Part shown: piece by piece, positions 55,673 to 64,000 of the stretch | How the letters are laid out: each line of letters begins with the position of its first letter | How positions within the stretch are numbered: position 1 is the stretch's first letter | From: Phytoactinopolyspora mesophila | GTDB taxonomy: Bacteria; Actinomycetota; Actinomycetes; Jiangellales; Jiangellaceae | DNA length: 64,000 bases | Direction: 5' to 3' | NCBI RefSeq assembly: GCF_010122465.1 | Contig: NZ_WLZY01000004.1 | Span: 62,001-126,000 of the forward strand | The notes under the pieces: generated by a model | What the model was told of the DNA's origin: nothing | What the model saw: the letters and a program-made list of their open reading frames with translations, nothing else | The model's database searches: none | Program-made: the position numbers and the translations under genes

Positions 55673-57060
55673 CGCAGCTTCACCACCTGCGTGACGGCAT
55701 CGTCGGTGTACGACGGTGCTTCCGTGGGCGCTGGCCGACGGGCCGCGTCCGAGAGCCGGATCAGCAGCGCGATCAAGACCCAGTTCATCACCAGCGACGA
55801 TCCACCCAGCGCCATGAAGGGCGTGGTCAGGCCGGACATCGGGATCAGCTTCGTCACCCCGCCGAGCACGACGAACACCTGCAGCATCAGGCCCGACGCG
55901 AGCCCGGCGGCGAGCAGTTTGCCGAACGGGTCTCGCAGCACGAGGGCTGCGCGCAGGCCGCGGGACACCAGCAGCGCATACAGGAGGATGATTGCGGTCA
56001 GACCGGCCAGCCCGAGCTCTTCACCGAGCGCGGCCCCGATGAAATCGCTCTCGGCGATCGGGATCATGTCCGGGTAGCCCTGGCCCAGTCCGGTACCGAT
56101 GGTGCCGCCGTAGGCCAGGCCGAACAGGGCCTGGGCGATCTGGTTGGAGGGGTCGTCGAACGGGTTGAGCCACAGGTCGAATCGAGGCCGGACTTGACCC
56201 ACGAACTGGTAGGCCGCCCATGCCCCGCCGACCATCATCATCAGGCCCAGGATGATCCACGAGATTCGCTCGGTCGCGATGTAGATCATCAACACGAAGC
56301 TGCCGAACAAAAGCACGGATGGGCCCATGTCATTTTGCACGGTGAGAATGCCCAGCGCGGCCAGCCAGACGATCAGAATCGGCCCCAGGTCACGTGCCCG
56401 CGGCAGGTCGATGCCGATGAAGCGCCGCCCCGCCAGCGCGAGAGCGTCCCGGGTCTGCACCAGGAACCCGGCGAAGGCGATGATCAAAACGATCTTGGCT
56501 GCCTCGTTCGGCTGGAAGCTCATCCCCCCGATCCGGATCCAGATCTGCGCGCCGCGGATGGAGTGGCCGATGACGGGCATCAGCGGTAGCACGAGCAGGA
56601 TCAGGCCGGTCAGACCCGCGAGGTACGGATAACGGGCGAGAATCCGGTGGTCGCGGATGACGAAGAGCACGAGGACGAACAGCGCGAGTCCGACCAGCAT
56701 CCAGGTCAGCTGGATCGACGCGCGTGATGTGTCGTCGGCGATGTCCAGCCGGTGGATCATGGCCAGGCCGAGGCCACACAGTGTGAGCACGATCGGCAAA
56801 ATCACCGGGTCGGCGTACGGAGCGCGGATCCGGATCACGATGTGTGCCACGATCGCCACGGCGAAGAAGCTGCCCATGTACGCCATTGCGTCCGCCGGTA
56901 CCTCGCCGAGCGCGCCGAGATCGACGTTGACGTAGGCGAAGGTCGAAATGCCGACTGCGAACAGCAGCAGGATCAGTTCCGTGCCCCGGCCCCGGCGCGG
57001 AACCACGACATCGTCGTTCGAAGGCTGATCGAGTCTCAGCCTGTTCTGGTCGAGACTCAC
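55669..57060 (-). CDS. rodA: SEDS-family glycosyltransferase RodA/FtsW
   Basis: 463 residues with about 12 membrane helices. Family sequence marks: RGAQIWIRIGGMSFQPNEAA, FLVQTRDALALAGRRFIG and DFIGAALGEELGLAGLTAII. It polymerises lipid II together with PbpA. GTG start with a GGGGGAA site. It follows pstP by 41 bases and overlaps pbpA. Confidence 0.95.
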   Translation of the reverse strand: MSLDQNRLRLDQPSNDDVVVPRRGRGTELILLLFAVGISTFAYVNVDLGALGEVPADAMAYMGSFFAVAIVAHIVIRIRAPYADPVILPIVLTLCGLGLAMIHRLDIADDTSRASIQLTWMLVGLALFVLVLFVIRDHRILARYPYLAGLTGLILLVLPLMPVIGHSIRGAQIWIRIGGMSFQPNEAAKIVLIIAFAGFLVQTRDALALAGRRFIGIDLPRARDLGPILIVWLAALGILTVQNDMGPSVLLFGSFVLMIYIATERISWIILGLMMMVGGAWAAYQFVGQVRPRFDLWLNPFDDPSNQIAQALFGLAYGGTIGTGLGQGYPDMIPIAESDFIGAALGEELGLAGLTAIILLYALLVSRGLRAALVLRDPFGKLLAAGLASGLMLQVFVVLGGVTKLIPMSGLTTPFMALGGSSLVMNWVLIALLIRLSDAARRPAPTEAPSYTDDAVTQVVKLR

Positions 57061-57101
57061 CGTTCCCCCGGTTCAAACTTTGGCTCATGCCAAATCGACA
57101 T

Positions 57102-58592
57102 TCACCACACCCCCGTGCAGTCCAGGTCGGTGTCGGCTGGGAGCCAACCGTCCCGATCGGCTTCGGCGGCGCGTAGCCGGTCGGTCTCGTCGTCGGTCTC
57201 GGACTCCGCTTCAGCTTCGTCGTCGGTGTCTGCGTCCTCGGTATCGGCGTCGGCCGGTTCGGTGGGCTCGATGGTCACATCCGCCGATCCGGTCGGGTCC
57301 GGCGTGCTGGTCGGTTCGGGATCGTCGGCCGGATCGTCGTCCGGGCGCGGCAGGTCGGAGGCGTTACACGCTTGCCGGCGAAGGTCGTGGACGATCTGCT
57401 GAGCGTGGTCGATGCTGTCGGCCGCCATGGTGCCCTCGACCTGGTTCTTGTACAGCGGGGGAAGGGCGTCTACGGGCAGGCCACCCGGGGTGTCGTGCAG
57501 TTCGGACAGGCGGATCGGGCCGACCTCCTGGCTCAGGCCCTGGAAGATGGCGACCTCGCCGGCACTGCTGCCGACGTAGTACTGAGTGCGGACCCAGTTG
57601 TTCGCCAGGCTCAGGCCGGCCCAGCCGAGCAACGCGACCGCCACCAGCACTACTAACGGCCGGACCCAGCGGAAGCGCCGAGGCGGCCGTGGTGCGTACC
57701 GCATGGCTTCGAGCTCGTCGGGGTCGCGTGGGCGTTCCTCGCCACCGAGCAGTACCCGCAGGGCGGCTGCCGGCCGCCGGCGTGTCGGACGCTCCCGGGA
57801 CGGCGGGTGGTCTCCAGCGGCGGCGCCTACGAGGAATGATTCGGTGGTGAATCCGGCGGCGGCCTCGTCCTCCGCTTCGAGGATGTCGGCGACGATCAAT
57901 GTGACGTTGTCCGGGGCGCCGCCGGCCAGCGCCAGCCGGATGAGTTCGTCCGCGACATCGTCCAGAGCATCCATGGCCCCGAGCGTCTCGGCGAGTGTGC
58001 TGTCGGAGACCACACCGGAGAGGCCGTCGCTGCAGAGGAGGAGCCGATCGCCGGCCGCCACATCGATGAGCATGAGATCGGGTTCGACCTGGCCCTGACC
58101 CTGCAACGCTTTGAGGATCAGTGAACGTGCCGGATGCACGCTCGCCTCGTCGAGAGTGATGCGGCCTTCGTCGACCAGCGTCTGGACGAATGTGTGGTCG
58201 TGGGACAGCTGGTTGATGGAGCCGTCCCGGAGGAGGTAGGCGCGGGAGTCTCCGATGTGACCCATGCCGAGAGCGGTGCCGTTCCACAACAGCGCGGTGA
58301 CCGTGGTTCCCATACCCTCACGGGTGGGATCGTCGGTGATCAATTGACGGATGTGGTCATTCGCCGCGCTGATGGCCGAGGACAACGACGCCAGCGGATC
58401 GTCATGCGCCGGTACGTCTTCGACCTGGACAAGTTCTTCGATGGCGGCCTGGCTGGCAACTTCGCCGGCGGCGTGGCCACCCATGCCGTCGGCCACTGCG
58501 AGCAGATGCGGGCCGGCGTAGCCGGAGTCTTCGTTGCCCTCACGGATGAGACCGACATGCGATCGGGCAACGTACTGCAGCGTCAACGGCAT
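57102..58592 (-). CDS. pstP: PP2C-type Ser/Thr phosphatase PstP
   Basis: 496 residues. Catalytic domain 1-240 with metal Asp residues in HLLAVADGMGGHAAGEV, GDSRAYLLRDG, LLLCSDGLSGVV and GGAPDNVTLIV. A membrane helix (VRPLVVLVAVALLGWAGLSL) follows at about 308-328, then an outside segment ending in a strongly acidic, Thr/Pro-rich tail. It reverses PknB phosphorylation. Six bases after fhaB. Confidence 0.96.
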   Translation of the reverse strand: MPLTLQYVARSHVGLIREGNEDSGYAGPHLLAVADGMGGHAAGEVASQAAIEELVQVEDVPAHDDPLASLSSAISAANDHIRQLITDDPTREGMGTTVTALLWNGTALGMGHIGDSRAYLLRDGSINQLSHDHTFVQTLVDEGRITLDEASVHPARSLILKALQGQGQVEPDLMLIDVAAGDRLLLCSDGLSGVVSDSTLAETLGAMDALDDVADELIRLALAGGAPDNVTLIVADILEAEDEAAAGFTTESFLVGAAAGDHPPSRERPTRRRPAAALRVLLGGEERPRDPDELEAMRYAPRPPRRFRWVRPLVVLVAVALLGWAGLSLANNWVRTQYYVGSSAGEVAIFQGLSQEVGPIRLSELHDTPGGLPVDALPPLYKNQVEGTMAADSIDHAQQIVHDLRRQACNASDLPRPDDDPADDPEPTSTPDPTGSADVTIEPTEPADADTEDADTDDEAEAESETDDETDRLRAAEADRDGWLPADTDLDCTGVW

Positions 58593-58598
58593 CTGTGC

Positions 58599-59066
58599 CT
58601 ACTTCCGCAGCTCGACGACGGTCTTACCGAGGCGGAATCGGCTCTTGACGTTGACCGGTGTGCTGCGTGTGAGCCGGTCGTTGCCGATGTATGTGCCGTT
58701 GGTGGATCCGAGATCCTCGACATACCACTGACCTTCGTGGAAACGCAGCCGAGCGTGCTGCGTGGAGATGTATTCATCGGCCAGTGGGAAGGTGCAGTCA
58801 TCACCACGCCCGAATGTGACGGGCGCACCCTGCAGCGGGGCGTGCCGGCCGGTGTCCGGGCCCTCGATGATGACGACGCTGGACGGCTGCCCCTTGCCGT
58901 TGCGAGGTTGCTTTGCCTGACGGGCCGCCTCGCGGGACTGTTTGGGCGGCTTCGGCGGGCGCACGCCGAACAGGTCAGCACGCATCGCCGAGGTGACGGA
59001 GAGCACGAGCAGCCACAGCACGGCGAGGAAGCCGAGCTTGATAACCGTCAGGGTTAACTCAGACAC
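58599..59066 (-). CDS. fhaB: FHA-domain protein FhaB (FipA-like)
   Basis: 155 residues: an N-terminal hydrophobic helix (VIKLGFLAVLWLLVLSVTSA), a linker and an FHA domain (VTFGRGDDCTFPLADEYIST, then WYVEDLGSTNGTYIG). Reads phosphothreonine marks made by PknB and links them to septal proteins. GTG start with AGGAGGTGA just upstream. Confidence 0.95.
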   Translation of the reverse strand: MSELTLTVIKLGFLAVLWLLVLSVTSAMRADLFGVRPPKPPKQSREAARQAKQPRNGKGQPSSVVIIEGPDTGRHAPLQGAPVTFGRGDDCTFPLADEYISTQHARLRFHEGQWYVEDLGSTNGTYIGNDRLTRSTPVNVKSRFRLGKTVVELRK

Positions 59067-59069
59067 CCC

Positions 59070-59780
59070 TCACCTCCTTCTGTGTACGTGAACGACCGTC
59101 GAACCGAGCGAGATCCGCGAGCCGTCGGTCACCTGGGCTTGAGGCACGCGTGCGCCATCGATCACCGTACCGTTCGTTGAGCCGAGATCCACGGCTACCA
59201 GCTGAGTTTCTTGCCCGGTCTGGTGCACACGTACCTCTACATGGCGTCGGGAGATGCCGGGATCATCGATGCGGATGTCGGCTTCGCTGCCTCGGCCGAG
59301 CACCACGCCGGGGGGAATGACCGGATGCTGGGTGCCGTTGATCACCAGGTATCCGGCGGCGCGAGTCTCACTGGTGGGAGTCGGCGCGTACACCGGGGCA
59401 CGGTCGACACCGGCCCTGACCTGGCTGCGGACGCGGAACTGTCCGGTGCCGAGGTCTTCGTGCCGCTCGAACGCGACACTGACCGGGCCGGTGAAGGCAT
59501 AGTGCTGCAGGTTGGCGTGTTCGTTGGCCATGTCGATGAGTTCTTGGGTGAGCGTGGCCGTATAGGGACCAAGGTGGTCATGATCGGCCGGACCCAGCTC
59601 CACGACGAACGCGTTGGGCACGAGTGAACGCTGGCGCGAGACGATCTGCGCGTTGTTGTCGATCTCACGCTGGATGGCGGCCGCTATCTCGACCGGTTGA
59701 ACCTGTGACCGGAACGCCTTGGTGAATACACCTTGGACAAGACCCTCGAGCCGTCGCTCAAACCGCTGCAGAACCCCCAT
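59070..59780 (-). CDS. fhaA: DUF3662/FHA-domain protein FhaA
   Basis: 236 residues. N-terminal DUF3662 (ERRLEGLVQGVFTKAFRSQV, then AIQREIDNNAQIVSRQRSLV) and C-terminal FHA (VVLGRGSEADIRIDDPGISR, then VDLGSTNGTVI). FhaA binds PknB and the MviN complex in mycobacteria. ATG 59780 has AAGGAGG immediately upstream. First gene of the kinase/phosphatase/wall operon. Confidence 0.96.
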   Translation of the reverse strand: MGVLQRFERRLEGLVQGVFTKAFRSQVQPVEIAAAIQREIDNNAQIVSRQRSLVPNAFVVELGPADHDHLGPYTATLTQELIDMANEHANLQHYAFTGPVSVAFERHEDLGTGQFRVRSQVRAGVDRAPVYAPTPTSETRAAGYLVINGTQHPVIPPGVVLGRGSEADIRIDDPGISRRHVEVRVHQTGQETQLVAVDLGSTNGTVIDGARVPQAQVTDGSRISLGSTVVHVHRRR

Positions 59781-59917
59781 GGCCACCTCCTTCGCCTCAT
59801 GACATCTCCACCCGCTGCCTTCAGCCTCCGATCGTAACGGCGACAACGCCACCGACGTGGGCATGGGCTCGGCTTTTACGAGTGCATCCGACCATTGTGC
59901 GCCCTCAGAGCCACTGG

Positions 59918-59978
59918 TTCGTGCACACGTGCGTGCGTGTTAGACTGCTTTGCCGCAGACGACATTGTGTCGTTATGG
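59918..59978 (+). promoter_or_regulatory. Two tandem candidate promoters for tRNA-Leu
   Basis: TTCGTG (59918-59923) and TAGACT (59941-59946), 17-base spacer; and TTGCCG (59950-59955) with TTATGG (59973-59978), 17-base spacer, giving leaders of about 40 and 8 bases. Confidence 0.4.
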
Positions 59979-59992
59979 TGATGGGTAGCAGC

Positions 59993-60079
59993 GCGCGGGT
60001 GGCGGAATAGGCAGACGCGCACGGTTCAGGTCCGTGTGTCCGAAAGGACGTGGGGGTTCAACTCCCCCCTCGCGCACCA
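59993..60079 (+). tRNA. tRNA-Leu (anticodon CAG)
   Basis: Class II tRNA with a long variable arm. Acceptor GCGCGGG pairs with CTCGCGC; anticodon stem CACGG/CCGTG, loop TTCAGGT with CAG at 60027-60029; variable arm GTGTCCGAAAGGACGT; T arm GGGGGTTCAACTCCCCC. The 3' CCA is encoded, unlike the other two tRNAs here. Confidence 0.97.
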
Positions 60080-60085
60080 AAGTTC

Positions 60086-60127
60086 AATCCCTTGGCCGGG
60101 TACGTCCGGGCCAGGGGATTTTTCTTT
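60086..60127 (+). terminator. Intrinsic terminator of tRNA-Leu
   Basis: AATCCCTTGGCC (60086-60097) pairs with GGCCAGGGGATT (60109-60120), followed by TTTCTTT. A classical stem plus T-tract. Confidence 0.85.
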
Positions 60128-60195
60128 GGTCTGGCTGCTCCGATCAGACGCCGTTCTCCAGTGTGCCCTTGCTTCACGACTACAGCTCCGGTGTG

Positions 60196-61047
60196 TTACT
60201 GCCTCGTGCGGAACAACCTCATGGTGATAGGGCCGAAAACGGCGACCAGCAGGGCGCAGGCGAGGAGCACCCACATGACCTGCGAGCCGTCGACCGATCC
60301 GTGCATGAGCCCACGAGATGCCGTCGACAGGTGCGTGATCGGGTTGACGTCGACGAATGCTTCCAACCATCCGGGCATGGTCGCGGGGTCGACGAAGACG
60401 TTGCTGATGAACGTGAGCGGAAACAGGATCATCATGCTCACTGCCATCAGTGACTCTTCAGTCCGCATCAGCATTCCAAGCGTTGTCCATACCCAGGACA
60501 GGCTGAAGGCGAAGACGAGGAGCAAAGCCACGGCGGCGATGACTCCGATGGCGCCGCCGGCCGGCCGGAAACCGAGCAATAGGCCGAGCCCGATCACGAT
60601 CAGGGAGGCGAGTGTATAGCGAAGTACGTCTCCGAAAAGGGCGCCGACGAGTACGGCAGGCCGCCAGATGGGCAACGAGCGAAACCGGTCGAAGACCCCC
60701 TTGTTGATGTCTTTGTTGATGCCGAGGCCCGTGTACATGGTGATCATTGCCACGGTGAGGACCAGGATGCCGGGCAGGAGCTCCTGGATGTACTCGCGCG
60801 GGGAACCGGCGAGAGCGCCACCGAACAGGAAGGTGAACATCAGCGTGAACATGATGGGGAACATGGTCACGTCGAAGAGCTGCTCGGGAACATGTTTGAT
60901 CTTTAGTAGTGCTCGCCAGCCGAAGGTGAACGAGGCGCGGGCCGGCGAAGGGCGTGGCGGCCGCTGTCCGGTGGCGAGTGCGGCGAGCAGTTTTTCGTCG
61001 ACGGTCGGCTGCGTCCGGCTGAGCCGATCCGAGGCGGGCGTAGTCAT
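60196..61047 (-). CDS. ABC-2 type permease (DrrB-like)
   Basis: 283 residues, six membrane helices: [60 protein letters not shown]. The [18 protein letters not shown] segment is typical of daunorubicin-type exporters. Starts ATGA over the ATPase stop. Exports a hydrophobic compound or drug. Confidence 0.92.
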   Translation of the reverse strand: MTTPASDRLSRTQPTVDEKLLAALATGQRPPRPSPARASFTFGWRALLKIKHVPEQLFDVTMFPIMFTLMFTFLFGGALAGSPREYIQELLPGILVLTVAMITMYTGLGINKDINKGVFDRFRSLPIWRPAVLVGALFGDVLRYTLASLIVIGLGLLLGFRPAGGAIGVIAAVALLLVFAFSLSWVWTTLGMLMRTEESLMAVSMMILFPLTFISNVFVDPATMPGWLEAFVDVNPITHLSTASRGLMHGSVDGSQVMWVLLACALLVAVFGPITMRLFRTRQ

Positions 61048-62030
61048 GCTGCTTCCTCGCTAGTGGTCTCGGGTTCTTCTTCGGCAGGGTGCCCCGTGAG
61101 TGCCAGGAAGACTTCGTCCAAGCTGGGCTGACCCAATGAGAACTCGCTGACGCCGATACCGGAGCTGGTGAGTTCGTTGATGGCCAGCGAGACAAGGGCG
61201 GCGTCGCCCGTCTGGGCCGTAAGGGCCACGGGGTCGTTCTCGAGGTAAACCTGGGTGCCGAGGCGTTGGCTGAGAAGCTGCTCGGCATCCGGGCGCTGCG
61301 CTGCGTCCGCCAGCCGGATGTGGACCGTTCCGGAGCCGACTGAAGCCTTCAGCTGACCGCTGGTCCCCTCGGCGATGACCTTGCCGTGGTCGATGACCGC
61401 GATCCGATCGGCGAGCTCATCCGCTTCGTCCAGGTATTGAGTGGTCAGTAAGACAGTGGTGCCGCCCGCCACCAGGACCCGGACGATATCCCACACCTGA
61501 TTGCGACTCCGGGGATCGAGGCCGGTGGTGGGCTCGTCGAGGAACAAGACGTCCGGCGTGGCGACGATGCTGGCGGCGATGTCGATGCGCCGGCGCATAC
61601 CACCGGAGTATTTCTTCACCTGGCGATTGGCGGCGTCGGTCAAGCCGAACGCGTCGAGTAGATCGGAGGCCCGGGACCTTGACTGCTCTCGCGAGTGTCC
61701 GAGCAACCGCGCCAGCAATATCAGATTCTCCAGCCCGGTGAGGTCTTCGTCGACGGAGGCGAACTGGCCGGTGAGGCTGACCCGGCTGCGCACGGCGTCC
61801 GCCTCGCGCTGGACGTCGTGGCCGAGCACCCGAGCCGTTCCGGCATCGGGCTTGAGCAGCGTGGCGAGCATCCTGACGGCAGTGGTCTTGCCTGCGCCGT
61901 TGGGTCCGAGAACACCGAACACCGTTCCGGCGCGCACGGAGAGGTCGATGCCGTCCACCGCACGGGTCTCACCGAAGTGCTTCACCAGCCCCGACGTCTC
62001 GACGGCCAGGTCGGCGTCTGTATCAACCAC
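61044..62030 (-). CDS. ABC transporter ATPase (DrrA-like)
   Basis: 328 residues from GTG 62030 with GGGGGAA upstream. Walker [15 protein letters not shown], signature [17 protein letters not shown], Walker [22 protein letters not shown]-terminal DUF4162-like part ([20 protein letters not shown]). Powers the DrrB-like permease. The frame is open further upstream with no family character; the 292-base gap to the GntR gene shows nothing else. Confidence 0.92.
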   Translation of the reverse strand: MVDTDADLAVETSGLVKHFGETRAVDGIDLSVRAGTVFGVLGPNGAGKTTAVRMLATLLKPDAGTARVLGHDVQREADAVRSRVSLTGQFASVDEDLTGLENLILLARLLGHSREQSRSRASDLLDAFGLTDAANRQVKKYSGGMRRRIDIAASIVATPDVLFLDEPTTGLDPRSRNQVWDIVRVLVAGGTTVLLTTQYLDEADELADRIAVIDHGKVIAEGTSGQLKASVGSGTVHIRLADAAQRPDAEQLLSQRLGTQVYLENDPVALTAQTGDAALVSLAINELTSSGIGVSEFSLGQPSLDEVFLALTGHPAEEEPETTSEEAA

Positions 62031-62298
62031 TTGTATTCCCCCTTCTGGCCCGATCAGTACGGGCAGTTCAGTGTTCTGACGGTGACGACGGGGTAGACCG
62101 GACTCACCGTCAGGAATCATCGCTGCCTGCCAAGGGCGACTCAGCTGTTGATGGGGCCGCGGCACCTTTTTCGGAGTAGCAGCATCCTCCTCGGAATATA
62201 GGACCAACCAGTGACAACGTCCATGGGATATCGCCACCCATGCCGGTGATCGTCACCGATACGTGTGTTGCGGTTTGGTCACGGGGGTCGACCGGCAA

Positions 62299-62327
62299 GA
62301 CATAAAGTGATTAGATCACTTTATGTC
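62299..62327. promoter_or_regulatory. Perfect 13-3-13 palindrome over the GntR start codon
   Basis: GACATAAAGTGAT (62299-62311), TAG, ATCACTTTATGTC (62315-62327). The right arm includes the ATG at 62323. No Shine-Dalgarno is present and TTAGAT at 62311-62316 could be a -10 for a leaderless message, so bound protein would block initiation directly. Confidence 0.8.
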
Positions 62328-63048
62328 TTCCTATGGTCCGGCCACGGGTACCGGCAGCCCTGAGCGCCGTAGCCTGTCCAATGACCTCGCGATGGCCGTG
62401 GCCACCATGATTCACGACGAGTCGCTGCAGCCCGGTGACCAGCTGGAGTCAGTCAAAACGCTCGCAGGTCGGTTCCAGGTGGCCGTACCGACTATGCGGG
62501 AGGCGTTGCGTCGGCTCGAGGCCATGGGCGGAGTGAACCTCCGCCACGGCTCGGGTGTGTATGTAGGCGAGAACGTGCGACGGATGGTGCTGCCGAATCC
62601 ACTGTCGCCCAAGCCGACCGGCGACCAACTCATCGAACTGCTGGAAGCGCGCCGGCAGATCGAACCGCCCATCGCCGCCCTGGCGGCCACGGTCCGCAGC
62701 CCGGACGGAATCGACCTCCTGGTGGACACGCTGGACGAGGCACGCCGGTGCATCTCGGGCCATGACGATCGGTTGTGGCTGGTCAACCTGAACTTTCACC
62801 GAACCATCGCGACCACGGGCGGTAACACGATCCTGGCCGAGGTCCTCGACTCCATCGTGTTCATCCATGCCGAAGAGCAGCGGGAGATCCTCCGTCTTCA
62901 CGGCGATGAAGAACGCGACTTCGACGAACACCGGCGTATCACCGAGCTGATCGTGGACGGCGACGTGAATGCTGCTCGGCAGGCCATGGAGGAGCATCTC
63001 GACAACGTCCTCCGCATCGTGCGGGAGCGGCTCTCTCGCGAATCCTGA
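62323..63048 (+). CDS. GntR-family (FadR/FCD) transcriptional regulator
   Basis: 241 residues. Winged helix at about 18-80: LAMAVATMIHDESLQPGDQL, TLAGRFQVAVPTMREALRRL, then HGSGVYVG. The FCD domain follows (LLEARRQIEPPIAALAATVR, with His/Asp metal-site pattern ending EHLDNVLRIVRERL). It probably represses itself through the palindrome on its start codon and controls the binding-protein gene 97 bases downstream. Confidence 0.93.
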   Translation: MSSYGPATGTGSPERRSLSNDLAMAVATMIHDESLQPGDQLESVKTLAGRFQVAVPTMREALRRLEAMGGVNLRHGSGVYVGENVRRMVLPNPLSPKPTGDQLIELLEARRQIEPPIAALAATVRSPDGIDLLVDTLDEARRCISGHDDRLWLVNLNFHRTIATTGGNTILAEVLDSIVFIHAEEQREILRLHGDEERDFDEHRRITELIVDGDVNAARQAMEEHLDNVLRIVRERLSRES

Positions 63049-63145
63049 CCTGACCGGCGAAAGACTTCCAGACCGTCGGGCGCCTGAGCCTGCCTCCTTC
63101 GTCTGCGGGCGCCCGAAATCGACCAACACACAACGAGGTGGAGTC

Positions 63146-64000
63146 ATGAAGAACAGTTCCAAGCTCATGATCGCGGGTCTCGCCGCCGGCGCGCTGCTGT
63201 TGAGTGCCTGCGGCGGCGACGACGGCAACGGCGATGGCACTAGTAGTGCCAACGGCAACGGCACCAGTGGCGCCAACGGCGAGGCCCCCTCCGGCGGCGG
63301 GACGCTGAAGTTCTACACCGACAAAGCCGCATGGGAACCGCAGTTCGACCGGGTCAGTGATGCCTCCGAAGAGCAGATCGGATACGACCTCGACTTCACC
63401 GGCTACTCCGAAGCCGACGCCTACTCCGCCTTCATCAAACAGTCCTTCCGCACCGCGGAGAAGCCCAGCCTGTTCACCTGGCACACGGGCGATGCCCTGG
63501 CCGAGCTGGTGGACGAGGGCATGGTGGCGCAGACCAGTGACCTGTGGGCCGAGGCGATGGCGAGTGGCGACATCCCCGAAGACCTCGAGCAGTACTACAC
63601 GTACAACGGCGAGCAGTACTGCGTGCCGCTGCACGTCGTCTACTGGGTGATCTACTACAACAAACACGTCTTCGCCGAGCATGGACTGGACGTGCCGGAG
63701 ACGTGGGACGATCTGATGGAGATCGCGGACACACTCGCGGGCGAAGGGATCCCCGCCTTCTACCAGACCAACATCCTGTTCTCGTTCGTCTGGTTCCAGA
63801 CTCTGCTTGCCGGCAGCGATCCCGACCTGTACGAGGCCCTGTCCACCGGTGACGCCAGCTACACCGATCCGGGCGTCGTGGCCGTCATGGAGCAGTGGCG
63901 CGACATGATCGACGCCGGCCACTTCACCGCTCCGGACAGCGCGGATGACCCCCAGATTCTGCTGAACAACGGCGACGTCGCGATGCTCAACTTCGGCACG
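63146..64000 (+). CDS. Sugar-type ABC transporter substrate-binding lipoprotein (3' end beyond window)
   Basis: 285 codons seen; the gene continues past the window. Signal peptide with lipobox LLLSACGG, then an Asn/Gly/Asp/Ser linker and an extracellular solute-binding domain (TLKFYTDKAAWEPQFDRVSD, VVYWVIYYNKHVFAEHGLDV, PETWDDLMEIADTLAGEGIP), like family 1 carbohydrate-binding proteins. GAGGTGGAG lies ahead of the ATG. Permease genes are expected just beyond 64,000. The upstream GntR regulator is its likely controller. Confidence 0.9.
   Translation, partial: MKNSSKLMIAGLAAGALLLSACGGDDGNGDGTSSANGNGTSGANGEAPSGGGTLKFYTDKAAWEPQFDRVSDASEEQIGYDLDFTGYSEADAYSAFIKQSFRTAEKPSLFTWHTGDALAELVDEGMVAQTSDLWAEAMASGDIPEDLEQYYTYNGEQYCVPLHVVYWVIYYNKHVFAEHGLDVPETWDDLMEIADTLAGEGIPAFYQTNILFSFVWFQTLLAGSDPDLYEALSTGDASYTDPGVVAVMEQWRDMIDAGHFTAPDSADDPQILLNNGDVAMLNFGT

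Noticed and set aside
62110-62298. 62-codon minus-strand frame upstream of the DrrA-like gene
   Set aside because: No ribosome site or recognisable content, and it overlaps the GntR operator region.

Overview
The window is high-GC actinobacterial chromosome close to the replication origin. The evidence is the gyrB-gyrA-DUF3566 start followed by tRNA-Ile, tRNA-Ala and a DLW-39 micro-gene. Further on comes the conserved block ppiA-rhomboid / crgA / DUF881-trpG / pknB-pbpA-rodA-pstP-fhaB-fhaA and then tRNA-Leu. pknB is followed directly by pbpA with no pknA, as in Streptomyces and related filamentous actinomycetes. Species cannot be fixed from sequence alone.

Layout. 1-6.1 kb: gyrase operon, DUF3566 membrane protein, tRNA-Ile(GAT). 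6.1-12.3 kb: small accessory genes, many in regulator/target pairs (WYL regulator with a VOC protein and a YdeI-like protein; ArsR with an SRPBCC protein; a TipA-like MerR regulator), then tRNA-Ala(TGC). 12.3-15.6 kb: remnant of an integrative element next to tRNA-Ala, with an intact integrase and excisionase, a truncated replication-initiator fragment, a decayed-looking MntA/HepT pair and an IS3 transposase remnant. 15.9-25 kb: cupin, VOC, TetR/dihydrofolate-reductase-like pair, an MFS-WrbA-LLM operon and a giant BTAD/NB-ARC/TPR regulator. 25.2-27.2 kb: a 51-codon gene, a PopR/ClgR-type regulator and two clpP genes. 27.5-34.7 kb: an eight-gene Mrp-type cation/proton antiporter operon. 34.7-42.7 kb: DinB, GntR and a CocE-type hydrolase facing an amidohydrolase and a four-gene quaternary-amine (OpuC-type) ABC importer. 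42.8-47.8 kb: carboxypeptidase pseudogene, YqeB-like protein, two-component system, TetR/SDR pair. 47.9-60.1 kb: the cell-wall, division and Ser/Thr-phosphorylation block. 60.2-64 kb: DrrAB-type exporter, a GntR regulator and the start of a sugar-type ABC binding lipoprotein cut by the window end.

How the genes work together. The last conserved block couples phosphorylation signalling (PknB kinase, PstP phosphatase, FhaA/FhaB readers) to elongation and septation (RodA, PbpA, CrgA). The popR-clpP pair matches the architecture of the Streptomyces clpP3-clpP4-popR module, including a site close to the published PopR operator. The hydrolase/amidohydrolase/OpuC cluster looks like uptake plus hydrolysis of an amine-containing compound under GntR control. 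Several regulators lie next to perfect or near-perfect palindromes, which are listed separately.
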